Positions 45,901 through 59,800 of a stretch of DNA of 64,000 bases are shown piece by piece. Both the position numbers and the translations under genes were made by a program. This DNA is from Arenicola marina (Eukaryota > Annelida > Polychaeta > Arenicolidae). The stretch lies in NCBI GenBank assembly GCA_964019135.1, contig OZ025263.1, positions 15,973,123 to 16,037,122 on the forward strand. Direction: 5' to 3'. Each line of letters opens with the position of its first letter. The stretch's first letter is position 1. The notes beneath the pieces are model-generated. The model had not been told where the DNA came from and did not search any database. It saw nothing but the letters and a program-made list of their open reading frames with translations.

Positions 45901-47924
45901 TGCCTCCTGTCTTCTTTGGCCCAACCCATTGTCGCGATATGACCTACATTAAAGCGTTCTATTTAATATCTCCAATAGATAAAATTTGCACTGAAAATCA
46001 TTCTTACTAGTCTTGGCGACAGATATATACGGCAAATGATAAACACGAGTCACATATCTCTTATTTTGTTGTCAGATTACGAGGCGTTGCTTCGGCGATG
46101 TGGCACCAGACCGCTGAAGGGCACAATGGTGTCCATCCAAGAGATTCCTCTGTCAAGGCACATCCAAGTGCACGGCCTTCAGAGCCTCGATACGGAAATG
46201 GTCGAGCTGCATTTCGAGGATGAAGCTGATGTCGTCAACTCTTACATATCGTCTGATAAGACCTGGATGATAATCCAGTTTGACAATCATGAAGGTGAGT
46301 TTCAACTTTGTCGCTTTTACACTAAAGCCCAGCTGATTAAATTTATATTTATATAGACATAAAAATCTACTCTTCCTGTTCATTTTGCCAAGAATAAGGG
46401 CACGCTCCCTGTCTTAGTTTTTGAGTGCTAAAACTTGTATGTATGTATGAGGTATTCAGATGATAAGTTCCCCAAAAGTACGTGCACCCAAGTGTTCAAT
46501 CATACTAACATGCATACGTAGCAACAAAAAAATGAAATCTAAAAAAAATAAAGGAGCAAGTGAAAGAACCTCATATGGTACGAATCGTTTTTTTTTTTTG
46601 AGATCTGTGCCAGCCCACTTTGCTGAGAATTGCAGAGTGATTTAAGTTGGTTTAAGTTAAATTGTTGGAACGCAGGAAAAAGGGGCATTTCAAGATTATT
46701 ACATATTTCTTGATATAGTTTTTCTAAGCGCAGTATTGGTAGACATAAACTACGATCCAGTAATATAAATGAGGTAACAAACGAGTCTTATAGATGTCAG
46801 ATGCACATAATGCTTTCTATCGCAAAGATAACTTTTCTTAAGCTTTGGAGAGGTTTCAATCAGGCCATAATATTTTATTTTAGGTACAAGTATTTGATGG
46901 TGTATTTGTCGAGTGCCTCAAACAAGTTAATATAACTTTTATCGGAGTCTCCTCTCCTATTTCCCGTTCGGAGGTTGTGTATCATTATGTGGCTACACGT
47001 GTGTAAATTTGTTTGGGGTGTATTGTACACCAACGTATAGGAGGAAGTTTCTTTCCGTTTTCTGTATAATTTATTATGCAACTGTATCGATTTAATGGTT
47101 CCATTTTTTACCCTCTTCGATCTCTTATGTCCGACCCGGTGATGGCTCACTCTCCCGACTTCATGCAGGGTCTTGGTGGGGACCAGAGTCGCAGTGCGAC
47201 TTCTCTTTCTGTCCATAATCCATCATCTCTGCAATGTTCCAGTATTTTGACTGGGAATTGGGTGGTGACCTTTTGGTATTCCTTGTACTTCTGTTTCGTC
47301 TGGAGAATTCCAGCATATTGACTACATCCTTTTGGAGAGTACTCTGCTTTGCCACTATGGGACTGGGTTGGAATGTTACTTATCTCAGGCGATGGGATCT
47401 CTCAACGGCGGGATTATGGTTGATCCCTTTCTTTTGCAATGTCTGTTTGAACTTGTCTGACAGTGCATCATGGACTGACGGTTCCTCAGGCCCGTTGTGA
47501 AGGAGGTGTATATTAGTTCTCATTGAACACTGCTAAGGTTCTGTGCATTCACCCCAAATGGTCCGCATGTGATATCCTGCTTCTCGACGATTCTTTTCAA
47601 AATTGCAAATTAAAATCACCTTTGGAATTCACAATCTCGTCCTGGTGTGTTGTAATCTGCCCAGAGTTGACGCCCTGCTCTTTGGCTGAAAACGCCCGCT
47701 GGTCGCGTACTCGGGTCTTTAATGTGGATGTATGTGTGCAGTATGACGAGTTGAGCTCTAATGCACTGCAGTTTTGAGTTGGTTTCTGCCCAACACGTCA
47801 TAGGCCGAGGCTGAGTCCTGTGTATCACTGTTACCTGGCACGTTGTCCTCCATGATGGTTGCATTATCGCTCGTTATGACGTAAAATTTTCGATTTTACG
47901 GCATCTATCACTACGTTGGTATGT

Positions 47925-47961
<37 letters not shown>

Positions 47962-50900
47962 CGCGCGCGCTCTGTAGGTCGCAAAACGTTTCGTTTTGTA
48001 ACTTTACCCATCGATAGTTATTCGACATGGCTCGGCCAAGTTCGTTAGCGGGGTATGTACGTCAAATGTCAAGGTCACAGGATTTTTTTGTTTGTTCCTT
48101 AACCATTGGTAGATTCAACCAAAAATCGGGAAAGTAGCTATAACGTTCACAGTGTTCATTTAATGACGCTGTACATTATGTCACGTATTGAACCCGTAGG
48201 TAACTACCGTAGGTATCACGTCTTTAAATTTTGCAAATTGCCTAATTAGTTTGTCTGCAAAAAAATTGCTAAATTTTAACATGGGACCCTACGAGAGCTA
48301 TTAACTATTAAGAACAGCTGGCCGACATCAATGATGTGTAGCCGAGTACTCGTCACTTGGCTTATCAAGATGTCAACACAGCGCGGCCCGCTAATCTTTA
48401 TATCAATATGGATCTGAGGTATAAAATATGCCAAATATAGATCTGAGGGGTCAATTTGAATCTAAGGTGTCAAATCTGGATCTGAGGGACAAATACGTCA
48501 CAAATAAAATCAGGCAAGTCAGTTGTTAAGGTCAAGGTTATTGTAGTGGACCGAAGACATAATCCGGATTTTACATTTTGCGTCATTTTCACCCTACGGG
48601 TGACGTAATCTCGTTGTTACTTTTGGGGACTTGAATTCAGATGCAAAATGAAGTTTTTTTATGAGAGAAAGGCGCGAAGTGTTACCCCTTTCATTTGGTC
48701 AACAAAATATGTCTCTGTCTTGCTGATAGAATCCTAGAACACAAAGAGAGCGAACGCTTGCCTACTCGAATTTCCACTTGCCGTTTGTTTGACGACATGT
48801 TGAACTTTCGCCCAGAAATTCATAGACATGAAGCATGAACCAAGTATCTTAATTAATTCACACATTTAGATTTCTTAAGTGACCATAATGCCTGTAATTT
48901 TGGAAAAAAATATTTACATGATCAAGCTGCGCTAACGACAAACGTCTCCATTGTCACAATTGCGTCAAAGGAAACTTTATGAAAGGATACGCCATTGTGT
49001 TTTCGTAATTGTTTTGCACGTCATATACACTCGTGAACAATAAAATTCAAGAGTTCTCTGAACCATTATGTAAATATATACAATTGCAGCCGTGAAGCGG
49101 ACTACAAAACACAAGCATGAATTGGAAGGTGTACTGATGAAAGTTGAGGTGTACTACCCGGACTTCGGGGAATATCCACCGGGCGTGGATATGACGCAGC
49201 CGCCCCAAGAGAGACATGCCACCATCACCGTGACGACCGGCGGACCCGTTGGCCGTATTATCTTCAACTCTCTGGAAGCGATCGACTATCTAAATGACCA
49301 GCTGAAGCCAGTGAATGCAACCGTGCAGCTGGATAGTTCCTCGGAAGACCAGCTGAGCCTAGTGTGCATCAGCACCGTCGCGGCCTCCGAAATGAAATTA
49401 TGGAAGAACACAGCGACAAACCGATTTGATGACTTATTGGCAGACACGTTTGAAGCACGTGATCTAGCTCTAGATGGCGAGTTGTATCAACAGGTGTCGC
49501 ATAAAGCCCACAAGCACGCCAGGAAACATCGACTCATGATAACGACGGACGACGAGAGCAAGACCATAGGTTTTGTAGGGTGGAAGGAGGAGGTTCTGGA
49601 TGCCGAGGCATCTCTGTCCCAACAATGCCAAGCGATTGAAGATGAAAAATCTGCCGACAAGTGTGTCATTCCGGTTAGGAGAGAGGACGCCCTGCTCCTT
49701 AGCGCGTCAGATTTCAGCACGTCAATAGCGAACACTTTTGCGAGATTGAGTGTGACCATTGGTGAGGAAGAGGTCATCCTGCACGGCCCGACGCGCTATA
49801 TGAGTGATGCCAAAGTGACGATGTATGAGGACTACATCAGGAAGAAGACATCCAGAGATGAAGTTACTCCACCAGATGTCCTAAATTTGCTGCAGATGGA
49901 CAACGCAGCGAACCGTGTGAGAGCTGCGCTTGCTGAGGCTGAGGTGTGCGTTGCATGGCACATAACTGACGGAAAGCTGACGTTGATCGCACTGAATGAG
50001 GATGCTCTAGATACAGCAATGTCGGTTGTGAAAGGATCTGTCGTCAGTAAAAAGCGTGAACTAGACCCGGCGGAGTCAGCGGCTGTACAAACACATGTCT
50101 GGAAGGACTTGATCCAATCCCTCGAAAAAGCACACAAAGGCCTGTTGGTTTTCAACCACGGACCCCAAGAAGTGCGTTGGGCATGCGTGAAGGATATCGC
50201 AGAGATTATTGAGGCTGTGGTAAATGACTACTTAGCGGAGCATGTCATTCATGAGGAGCTGGTGCCAGCTGACCCCGGTGTGGTGGAAGTCCTGGATCAG
50301 TATGGAGACGTGCGTTCCGTGGCCAAGCAAACCAACGTCAAGCTGGAGTCGCGGTGGGAAGTCCCCCAGGGAGCCGGGTTCCTAATCAAAGGGACGCGAG
50401 CGGACCTCGAGGCGGGCCGGAAGAGGATAAAAGAGTGTATTTTCTCCGTAGTCAACAAGGATCTCGCCTTGAACGCCGTTCGAGACTTTCGCTTCATCAA
50501 ATCACCGAAATGCGAACTTGTTTTGGCAGATTTGCGAAGCATGTACAGATGCGCCATTCGTGTTGTCAAGGAGGGTGGCGATCCCGAGAGGGCGGCTGAT
50601 GAGGCCGACAAGGAGGACAGCTTGGAAGACAGTTTCATCGCTTCATCAGGTAAACTCGTTGCATCATATATGTTCTTTGAATTAAATGCATTGGAAAATT
50701 ATCGTTACAAACCTGTTATTAACGGAGTATCGCTGATGCGCTCGAAGATAGCGCATATGTTCTATGTAGCTTCAGTCATTCATGTAATATTTCGTGCAAA
50801 AGACATGCAGTTATTTTTTGGCCTGGGTTATATTTTTCTCGTCCAAGGAATGGATTGTGATTACCATGGACTAACCTTTGCATGTTCACTTTCATTATAA

Positions 50901-53900
50901 AAGCCAAGACTTGTTTATATAGACAGTGGGGAAGTTTCGCCATTGGATGATGAATCTTTTGTTTCAGAGTTGCTGCCGCTCGCGAACGATATCGTCACAC
51001 TTCGATTGCACGGGTTGTCCTCGCAGTCCCTCCATCGAGCGATCAAGTCTCTGTACCAGCACATTACGAGCGCCATGCGCACTGAGGTCATCGGGGAGGA
51101 GGACCAAGTGGCTCTCTCCAACCTCACTGACCTCGAGAGGTCGAAGCTCGCAGAGTACGATTTCTGCACCGTGGAGCTGAGCAATATTCCAGTCGAGACG
51201 ACGAGAGATAACCTACAGCTGGTGGTGGAATCAGTCCTTCCAGATGCAGACACAGCCATCAAGGAATTTAACTACGCGGACGGAGACCAGCGTGGATGGA
51301 TCAAATTCAGGCGCAAAGAAGGTATTGTTCTATGATGAGTTTGCATTCTTTTAATTGTATATACGATGATTCAAATAACCATCTATTTGTTTCCAGATGC
51401 TACAGTTCGCTTGGGATATAAAACGGCGAAGTGGTAATAGGAGTTATTAGACTGGAGACTGGTACTTCAGATAAAATCTCTTTCAAATTTGTCGCGATAA
51501 AGGAAAGTGAGAAATTTATGAAATTCTTATAACGATTATCCTTAGTTATGCGAAGACTGCATACCGTTATCAAAAGGGACTGATCTACAATTAGCCATAC
51601 ATGTTAGGCTTGCCGGTGCGTGGTTCAAAGCCCACCTATGCAAACGCTTGTGCAAGTCGATTATCCCATGTCTTCCTTCATTACCTGAGACATGGCTTTT
51701 TGGCATTCTTGCGATATGACCTAGACGGTAAAGGAGTCTAGTTAACCCGCCAACCGCTTTCTGCCGCGCGTATATAGTTATTTCTTTGAGATATGTTTTT
51801 CATGCTTTTGGCAAGTAGTTGTTCTTGTCTAGTGTGCTACATTTCAATTAATATAATTATAATTTAAATTATTATATTTTTACTGATCAGTTTGTTTTCG
51901 GCACGCCCTTTCGGGTAACACCTCAGTTGGTACCGACGAATTAGCGCCATTTGGTCAATCCTGTATCTGTCGTGATTGCATACGTAATGTACTTCTTTTT
52001 GTTGACAAAGGTCGTACGCCCCCTGCGTTGTATTGTTCTGGTATAATTCACGTTTAAGACATGGTTTGGGCCGCACGCGATCTGCGATTTATCTTTGCCT
52101 TTGGCTTATATAAGGGCTGCTCCGGTGGCATTTGTCCTCTTCCACGCACGAAGATCCTTTTCTAGAACAGAAATACACCTACATAAATGCAATTTAGGCT
52201 GGCCGAATTTCATGATATGTGTGAGATAGCAACTACTTGCGCGATTTGCGCGAGAAACAACACAAAACCATATTCTGGCATTTGCATTTATCAATATGGG
52301 CTACGCAGCGAGGTAAATCAGGACCATATAAAGGCTATGCAACCCGTAGACCATATACAAAACGGGCAAGGGTGAGGGCCAATCCGACACAGTACGCCGT
52401 GCACAGGTAATCCATTGGCTTTGCTTTGTGATAATCTAGAGATATATCATTGAAAACCGAACAACCTGGAAACACTATTGCTCTATGGGTCAAATGATCT
52501 GTCACCGGAAAAGAACTTATTCATATGTTTTCAAGTCCAGCGTTTCATCCATGATTCTGGTTTGGTGTTTAGCATCAATGTCCACTCTTTATTATCTTAT
52601 TATCATCTTATCATATTAATATTATTATTATTGCACGACCATGTTTACTTTATATAACAAAATAATCTCTATGACTTTATTTACTTCAACCTATCATCTT
52701 CAGTGGTCACAATGGATGTAAACTATGTGTTTTATGTTTTATTTATTGTTATGTCTGCTGAGGTGACCCTGCCAGATGGCATTCCCTTTTAGGGGAACCT
52801 CGTTAAATAAATGATGTTGAAATAATAAAGAAAATATCGTTGACAAACTATTGTAATAACTTGTGCACTATTTCGATACGTTCCAGACGCCAACGAGCTT
52901 GTCCTGAGTAGTCCCCTTGACGTGGACGGGACCCCGGTGTACGTGGTACCCCTGAATACCCTGCTGGAAGATGACCCGGACTACCAGGGCAGCGCCGCCG
53001 TCCGGGTGACCAACATACCAGATGGTGTCTCACCACAACATATCCAACTTCTTTTCAAGAACAAAAAGTCAGGGGGAGGACCGATTGAAGATGTCTACAT
53101 CGACGAGATCACCTCCGCTGTGTACATCACCTACGAAGAATCTTGTGGTAAATGAACTTCTCTTACTATATGTCTAATTGTTGGTGTATTCTCAACTGTT
53201 GTTATCATCACAACAACCGCTAGCTTAGGTATATAGGTTACTAACGCGCGCTTTTTCTGATAAAAAGCGTGTTCGCGGGTTCCCCACTATGCAATGTGCT
53301 TCATCGCGTCTCTCCTTCTGTCAAGGTGCTCACTTCTTACAATAGCTTGAACCGGTTTCAGTGGCCAAAGCGGTTTTGGAGAGACACAATAAGAAACCCC
53401 TACAATGCAAGGAGCAGACGCTGGCCATGGAGCGACTGTGTCCCGTTCCCCCGCCACCACTTTGCCTGGGACCGAAGGAGTGCGACCGACTGCTTTTGAC
53501 TGCACTGCCAGATTCCATCACCGGAAGTGACATCGCGAAGTTCCTAAATCAGGATGGCGACTGCGACGTGTCGACGATTCTCTTCAGTTGTAAGCCCGGT
53601 GTGGCTCTCGTCATTTTTGTCGACTTCCCATCGTCCTCAGGTGAGAAGTAGTTCAAGTTCGTGTTCAAACTGTTATAATTCGATGGTATTTTGTCTATGT
53701 GCTCCGCTGTGCCAGCCCGAAGGTATGTACAAGATAAAGATACCATGTCTTTGTTCGCAAAAAGTATGGGTTACTTCTGAAGACGGGCCTCCGGTCTTCC
53801 TGGACCCAACCCATGTGTTATAGCCTGGGCCGGATACGTATAAATGAGACGAGTGAGATAACAGGTATATTCAAGTAAGGTTTTATTTCATCTTGTAACA

Positions 53901-56821
53901 GTCGTACATCACGACTGCCAAGTACCGGTGTTAAGAGACCACTGCCGAGTGACGACCGCCCGTCGCACACAGTGGCCGCGCGTTTACAGCTCCGAACATA
54001 GGCCACTGCTCAACTACTACTCACTCCACGGTGTTCATTGAGGTTCTAACTAATACTTAACGCGGGATCAGGGTTCAAATCTATGATATCCCCTTCTCGT
54101 AAACCAATAATACACATTAGTCAACAATTGTGACACTAACTAGCAATAACCATCTTGATACAGGACTGAGTATGACACGAATCAAGAGCCATGAAACATT
54201 GCTTGACGATACATCCTATCTCATAATGGCACACTATATATATCCAATATTCAAAATGATATAAACGCTAAAGTCACTGATTCACTTGGATACATTATGT
54301 TCATGTCGATTGGCTGGGCGCACGACTTGACCTGGGCGAGATTTGGTAGGTCGGTGTCTCAGTCCTGTCAGACGTCTCAGGTGTATTAAAAGTGATAGCC
54401 TTTCTGTGACTGACTGGTGGTTCCTCTGTTGTTGACGATGAAGATGGGATGTCGGTGATTGAAGTGGGTTTCACTGATTGTTCTGCAGCTTGTGGTGGTA
54501 AGGCGTCCTCTGTGTTGGGAAAATCCATAAGATGACGACGGTTGCGGCGATATCGACCGCCGCTGGGGGTCTCGATGATGTATGTGAGTTTCCAGCGACA
54601 CGTGCTGGGACCCAGCCTGCGGATGGATCCTGCAGACAGACTTCCTGATCACGACGAAACGTTGTCCAAGGCTGCGCATGTTCATCATATTTCGCTTTCT
54701 GAACTGCTTGGCGTTGAACCATGCGTTGTCTCACCTGAAACGGAGCACGAATCCTCACGGGCAAGTTGGTTCGGCTTCGCCGTCCCAGTAGCATTTCCGC
54801 TGGGAGGGTGTCGTCGACTGGCATTGAACGTGATGAGATGTGGTCAATCCTCCATTCCTTTATGAATTGTTCATATGGCGCACCAGCAAACTGTGGTCCA
54901 TTATCTGAGGTTCTCAGGCACCCCTTGTGCGGAGAAGATCTGTTTTGAGAGCTTGACTATTTGAATGCTTGTGGCGGACCCGCAATCCGGCGCACAAAAG
55001 GAAACTTGTTGAAGTAGTCAACTGTCATTAGGTATGCAGATCAATTCCTGTGAAACAAGTCTGTACCGACGACCTGCCATGGATGCGATATGACCTACAT
55101 TAAAGCGTTTAACTTAATATCTCCAATAGATAAAATGTGCACTGAACATCATTCATACTTGGCGAGACATAAAATCAAATAATGAACGCTAGCTACATAT
55201 GATTTATCTTGTTGTCAGGTTACGAGGCCTTGCTTTGGCGATGTGGCACCAGACCGCTGAAGGGCACAATGGTGTCCATCCAAGAGATTCCTCTGCCAAG
55301 GCACATCCAAGTTCACGGCCTCCAGAGCCTCAATACGGAAATGGTCAAGCAGTATTTCGACAGTGATACTGAGGTCGTCAGCTCATATATATCGCCCAAT
55401 AAGACCTGGATGATAATCCAGCTTCCCAATCCCGAGGGTGAGTTTCAACTTCACTTCGTTATTAATTTAAAGCCTAGCGTATTCAGGTGTCATATATTTA
55501 CGCATAGCATAATCTACTGAATCACTCTTCATGATCATTATATCATGATCTTACGCGTTGCATCGTCTGATAAGATGGCATACTTTTTCATTCCGTTTGC
55601 TTACGATTTACGCATAGAGTACTTTGATGAAATACTCTTCCTATTCTATTTGATAAGGATTCACGCATGGCATACATAATCGTATTGCTCACCCTCCCTA
55701 TATTCCCTATTTACGTGTGACATGATTTGATGGTACGCTCCCTCTTCTAGTTTTTGTGTGCTACAAATTCCTCTCGGTACAATACATACGCTCCCATATT
55801 TGAAGGAATGGTGTATGGTATTATCTGATGACTTCGACTCGTTTCATGATTACTGAATAGGACATGGCAGATTGCTTTTGCTATTTGGTGCTGTTACTAA
55901 GTTAGTAAATTTCGCTACATACATCATTGTAATACCAATAGTTTCAGCAAATTACGTGCACCAAAACTTCCACCGTATCGTCGCAATATAAATGATGATA
56001 ATAGCGTCACTGAGCAACGCGGAGTGAGTGCATATGAATACAAAGCGTGCCGGTTGATGAATACAGTTTGTACTTATGCCGCACAAAAAATCATTCATAG
56101 AACATCTTAGAAAATACTTCTGGTCATTTGAATTAAGAGTGGACGCGCGTTGTGTGGACCTACATTTAGCGTGCCGGTTCATGCAGAAATGAATAAAGTT
56201 TGTACTTATGCCGCACAAATCTCAGAACATCTCAGAAAATACTTCTAGTAATTTGAATGGGACAACACTTTGTTTGTGACGTTTATGTCATATATGTAGC
56301 AGCATATTAAGGGTGGACGTGCGATGTGTGGACCCACATTTACCCCTGGAATTGTATGAACGCGCATTTGAATGTATTTGTTCAAAGCATGCTGGCAGTG
56401 TTTTTATGTATTTATTTATGATACAATTTGAGCCTCTGCAATCGATGAATATCGTTTGTTAGTAGGTTAAGTTGTTGAAACACAGGAACCGGGCACTTTA
56501 AGATTTTCACACCTTTCTTTTTTAAGCTTTTCTAAGCGCTGTATCGGTAACCCTAGAATACGATGCCATAATTTAAATGACGAATCTGATAGATATAAGT
56601 AGCATATACTGTTTTCCATCGCAAAGATAACTTTTCATAGGTTTCAGGAAGGTTTCATTCAGATCATATTTTTTTAATTTGTGTAAAGTATATCATGGTT
56701 TGTATGTGGAGTGCCTTAGACAAGGAATCTTCTCTTTATCTTTCCAAGTTTCTTTTAGCTTTTTGTACAATTTATGTGAAATTATATCGATTTAATGGTT
56801 CCATTTGTTCTCCACTTCGAT

Positions 56822-56869
<48 letters not shown>

Positions 56870-59800
56870 TGCTCAAAAAATGTCAATTGGTACAGCGATA
56901 CAGCGGGGTACATATATATATATACTATCTACAGATGACGGGTATTACCTATTATGGCTGCCTGGTTAATCTATTCACAGGAAGCTTTTCCATTGGATTT
57001 CAAAATCTTTCAATTTATTCTTTTTCTCGTAATATGATTTCTTTAATGTTAGAATATTACGTAATTTTGTAATCAAACCACTTAGTCTAGGGAAAATGAC
57101 ACGATACTTACATTCATAGATATACTTCCTACATATGAGCATTACATAATCTATTTCATAGTTAATTCCGCCGAATAAAATGTTTTTTTCGTCATAAGGT
57201 AGTTTCTGTGTGCATCTCATACCTATCCACTCATACACGTCAACCCAGAATCGCTTAATTACTTCGCAATGTACAAAACCATGGATTAAGGTGTCAATCT
57301 CTTCTTGACAGAACTCACATAGATCGCTTTCCTTCAGTTTATATACATATAATTTTTCACCCGTACATATAATACGATGCATTAATTTAAACTGGAACTC
57401 CTGGAGTTTTACACTATTCATAGTTCTATAGATTGCGTTAAAATAGGACAAATATTCTTTCTCCGTTAAGGCTGTTCCTAAATCATGGTTCCACTTTTCC
57501 AACGGTAGAGTAGGTATTGCGAGTGTTTTCTTAATTAATATATCGTATACAAACTTACATTTCTTTTGGGAATTCATATATAAATCGTATAACCGGTCTC
57601 TTGGTATATGTACACTTTCGGGCTGTTCTAGTAACATCGATTTCCATGCTGGCGGAATACTTTGCAATATACCGTAATACTGTAAGATGTTAAATTTGGA
57701 CTGTGGGTACTTGCTACATAACTCTTCAAAACTTAAAAATGAGCCATCGACTGATAATAGGTCTTCTATATACAGTACACCTGAAATTATCCAACCATTG
57801 TAACAAATAACCTTTTTGTCGATTTTTATGTAGGAGTTAAGCCATATCATCTCCTTAATGACAGTCGATTTGTCAAGTACCTCATGATAATGGAGTTCAC
57901 ACCAAGCCTTAATGATATCGGTAATGAGCCTGCTACCTGTTTTTGTATAGAGTGCGGATTGGGTGAAATCCTTCACCTCCAGGTTACACCGCCAAAGCAG
58001 CACATATACTGGGCCAAGATAATGTTTAACAAACGCCGCTATAGTATCATTCCGGGCAATCCTGTCAACCCAAGCTGTCTTGAGGGCTCTTTCTTGAGTT
58101 GTAATATTGGGCACATTTAGTCCCCCAAGCGATTTCTTGTTATACATAACGGAGCGTTTTACCTTTTCCCTTTTTCGGCCCCATATAAAGCAGAATAACT
58201 CTTTCTGTATTTCATTCGTGGTAGATGGGTCTGGGGACGGGAGAACTGACATTAAATATACCAGCTGGGAAATACCATAGCATTTGATGATGACAGTTTT
58301 TCCCAATAATGTTAGGTTCCTTTGCCGCCATAAGTTTAGGTGGCTTAATATTTTCTTTTTCCCGATGATGTAGTTTTCAGAAATTGTTCGTTGTACATCA
58401 ATATATAATTTAATTCCTAAGACAGAGATCGGACCGGCCGTCCATGCAAAACCTGCTTGCGGGCAATCTTCAAAATTATCTCGTAGTGTTCCAATTGGTA
58501 GGACTACAGATTTATCGTAATTTACTTTGAGCCCCGATACAAGGTGGAAATCATCAAATGTCTGTTTAACACGCATGAGATTTTCTTCCGAATAGAATAA
58601 ACATAAAACCGTGTCATCCGCGTATTGAACAATTTTGATCTCCACATCAGCGACTCTTATACCAGCTATGCCCGGGTCTTGTCTTATTTTAAGAGCAAGG
58701 GTTTCCGCCACCAGTAGGAATAAATAAGGGGACAGCGGGCAACCTTGTCGAAGGCCCCTGGAGAGGGCAAAATATTCGGATGTAGAACCGTTGTTGATTA
58801 CACATGCTTTAATATCATTATAAAACAGATCAATCCACTGTATAAAGGCTGGACTAAAATTAAAGTACGTCAACGTTTTATTAACATATGACCAATCTAC
58901 TGTATCGAACGCCTTTTCGAAGTCAACGGACAGGAGAACCATTTTTAATTGTTTCTGTTCTGCCAACTCTATCGTATTAAGGATTTTAAATATATTTTCC
59001 CCAATATAACGGCCTTTTAAGAAACCGGTTTGGTCCTGATGGATTAAACTAGGGAGTTTTAGTTTCATTCTCTCAGCTACACACTTAGCGATGAGTTTAT
59101 AGTCTGCATTGAGTAGCGATATTGGGCGCCAGTGTTTCAGGAGAGTGGTATCTTTTCCCACTTTTGGGGCTAGCGTTATTACACTCATTCTGTGAGTCCT
59201 CGACATGATGCCCCGACGGTAAGCCTCATTAAAGCAGTTGACCAAGAGAATATTTATGTCTTCCCAGAATACCTTATAAAATTCATATGGTAAACCGTCG
59301 GTCCCTGGTGATTTTCCATCTTTTGTAGTTTTTAGCGCCTCTGAGACTTCTAAAATGGTTATTTCTCCTCCCATCTCTTCTTTATCTTCCTCGGACACTA
59401 CGGGATGTGTTTCGGGAAAGAAGCTTTGTTCAGTGTTATCATCGACATCATTATTTTTTGAGGAGTATAATTTTCCATAGAAATTTGCTGTTTCTTTAAG
59501 GATATCAGTTTTTTCAGTAATAATCTCATCCCTTTCGGTTTTGAGTCTACTTAGTAGCTTTTTATTGTAATTTCTCTTCTCCAGGTTTAGAAAGTATTTT
59601 GTGCACTTCTCACCCTCCTCGTGCCACTGGGCTTTACTTCTCAAGATAATTCCTTGTAGCTCATTTTCTATTAAATTATCTATATCATCTTGAACTAGCT
59701 GTATTTCATCTTTGATGCCGTTTTCTGAAGTCTTGGACAGTTTAACTTCCAGATACTTGAGCCTACGTTCTAAAGCAGCTAAGATGTTAGACCGCGATTT

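Larger units (their letters stand above)
37697..51126 (+). repeat. Segmental duplication, copy B
   Basis: Starts with TTAGAATTCTTACAC as at position 1 and follows copy A exon by exon up to the KH-like exon, where it breaks at about 51126-51132 and continues with exon-3-type sequence. Confidence 0.9.

Noticed and set aside
54542..54865. Plus-strand 107-codon frame
   Set aside because: Shadow of the minus-strand gypsy integrase end.
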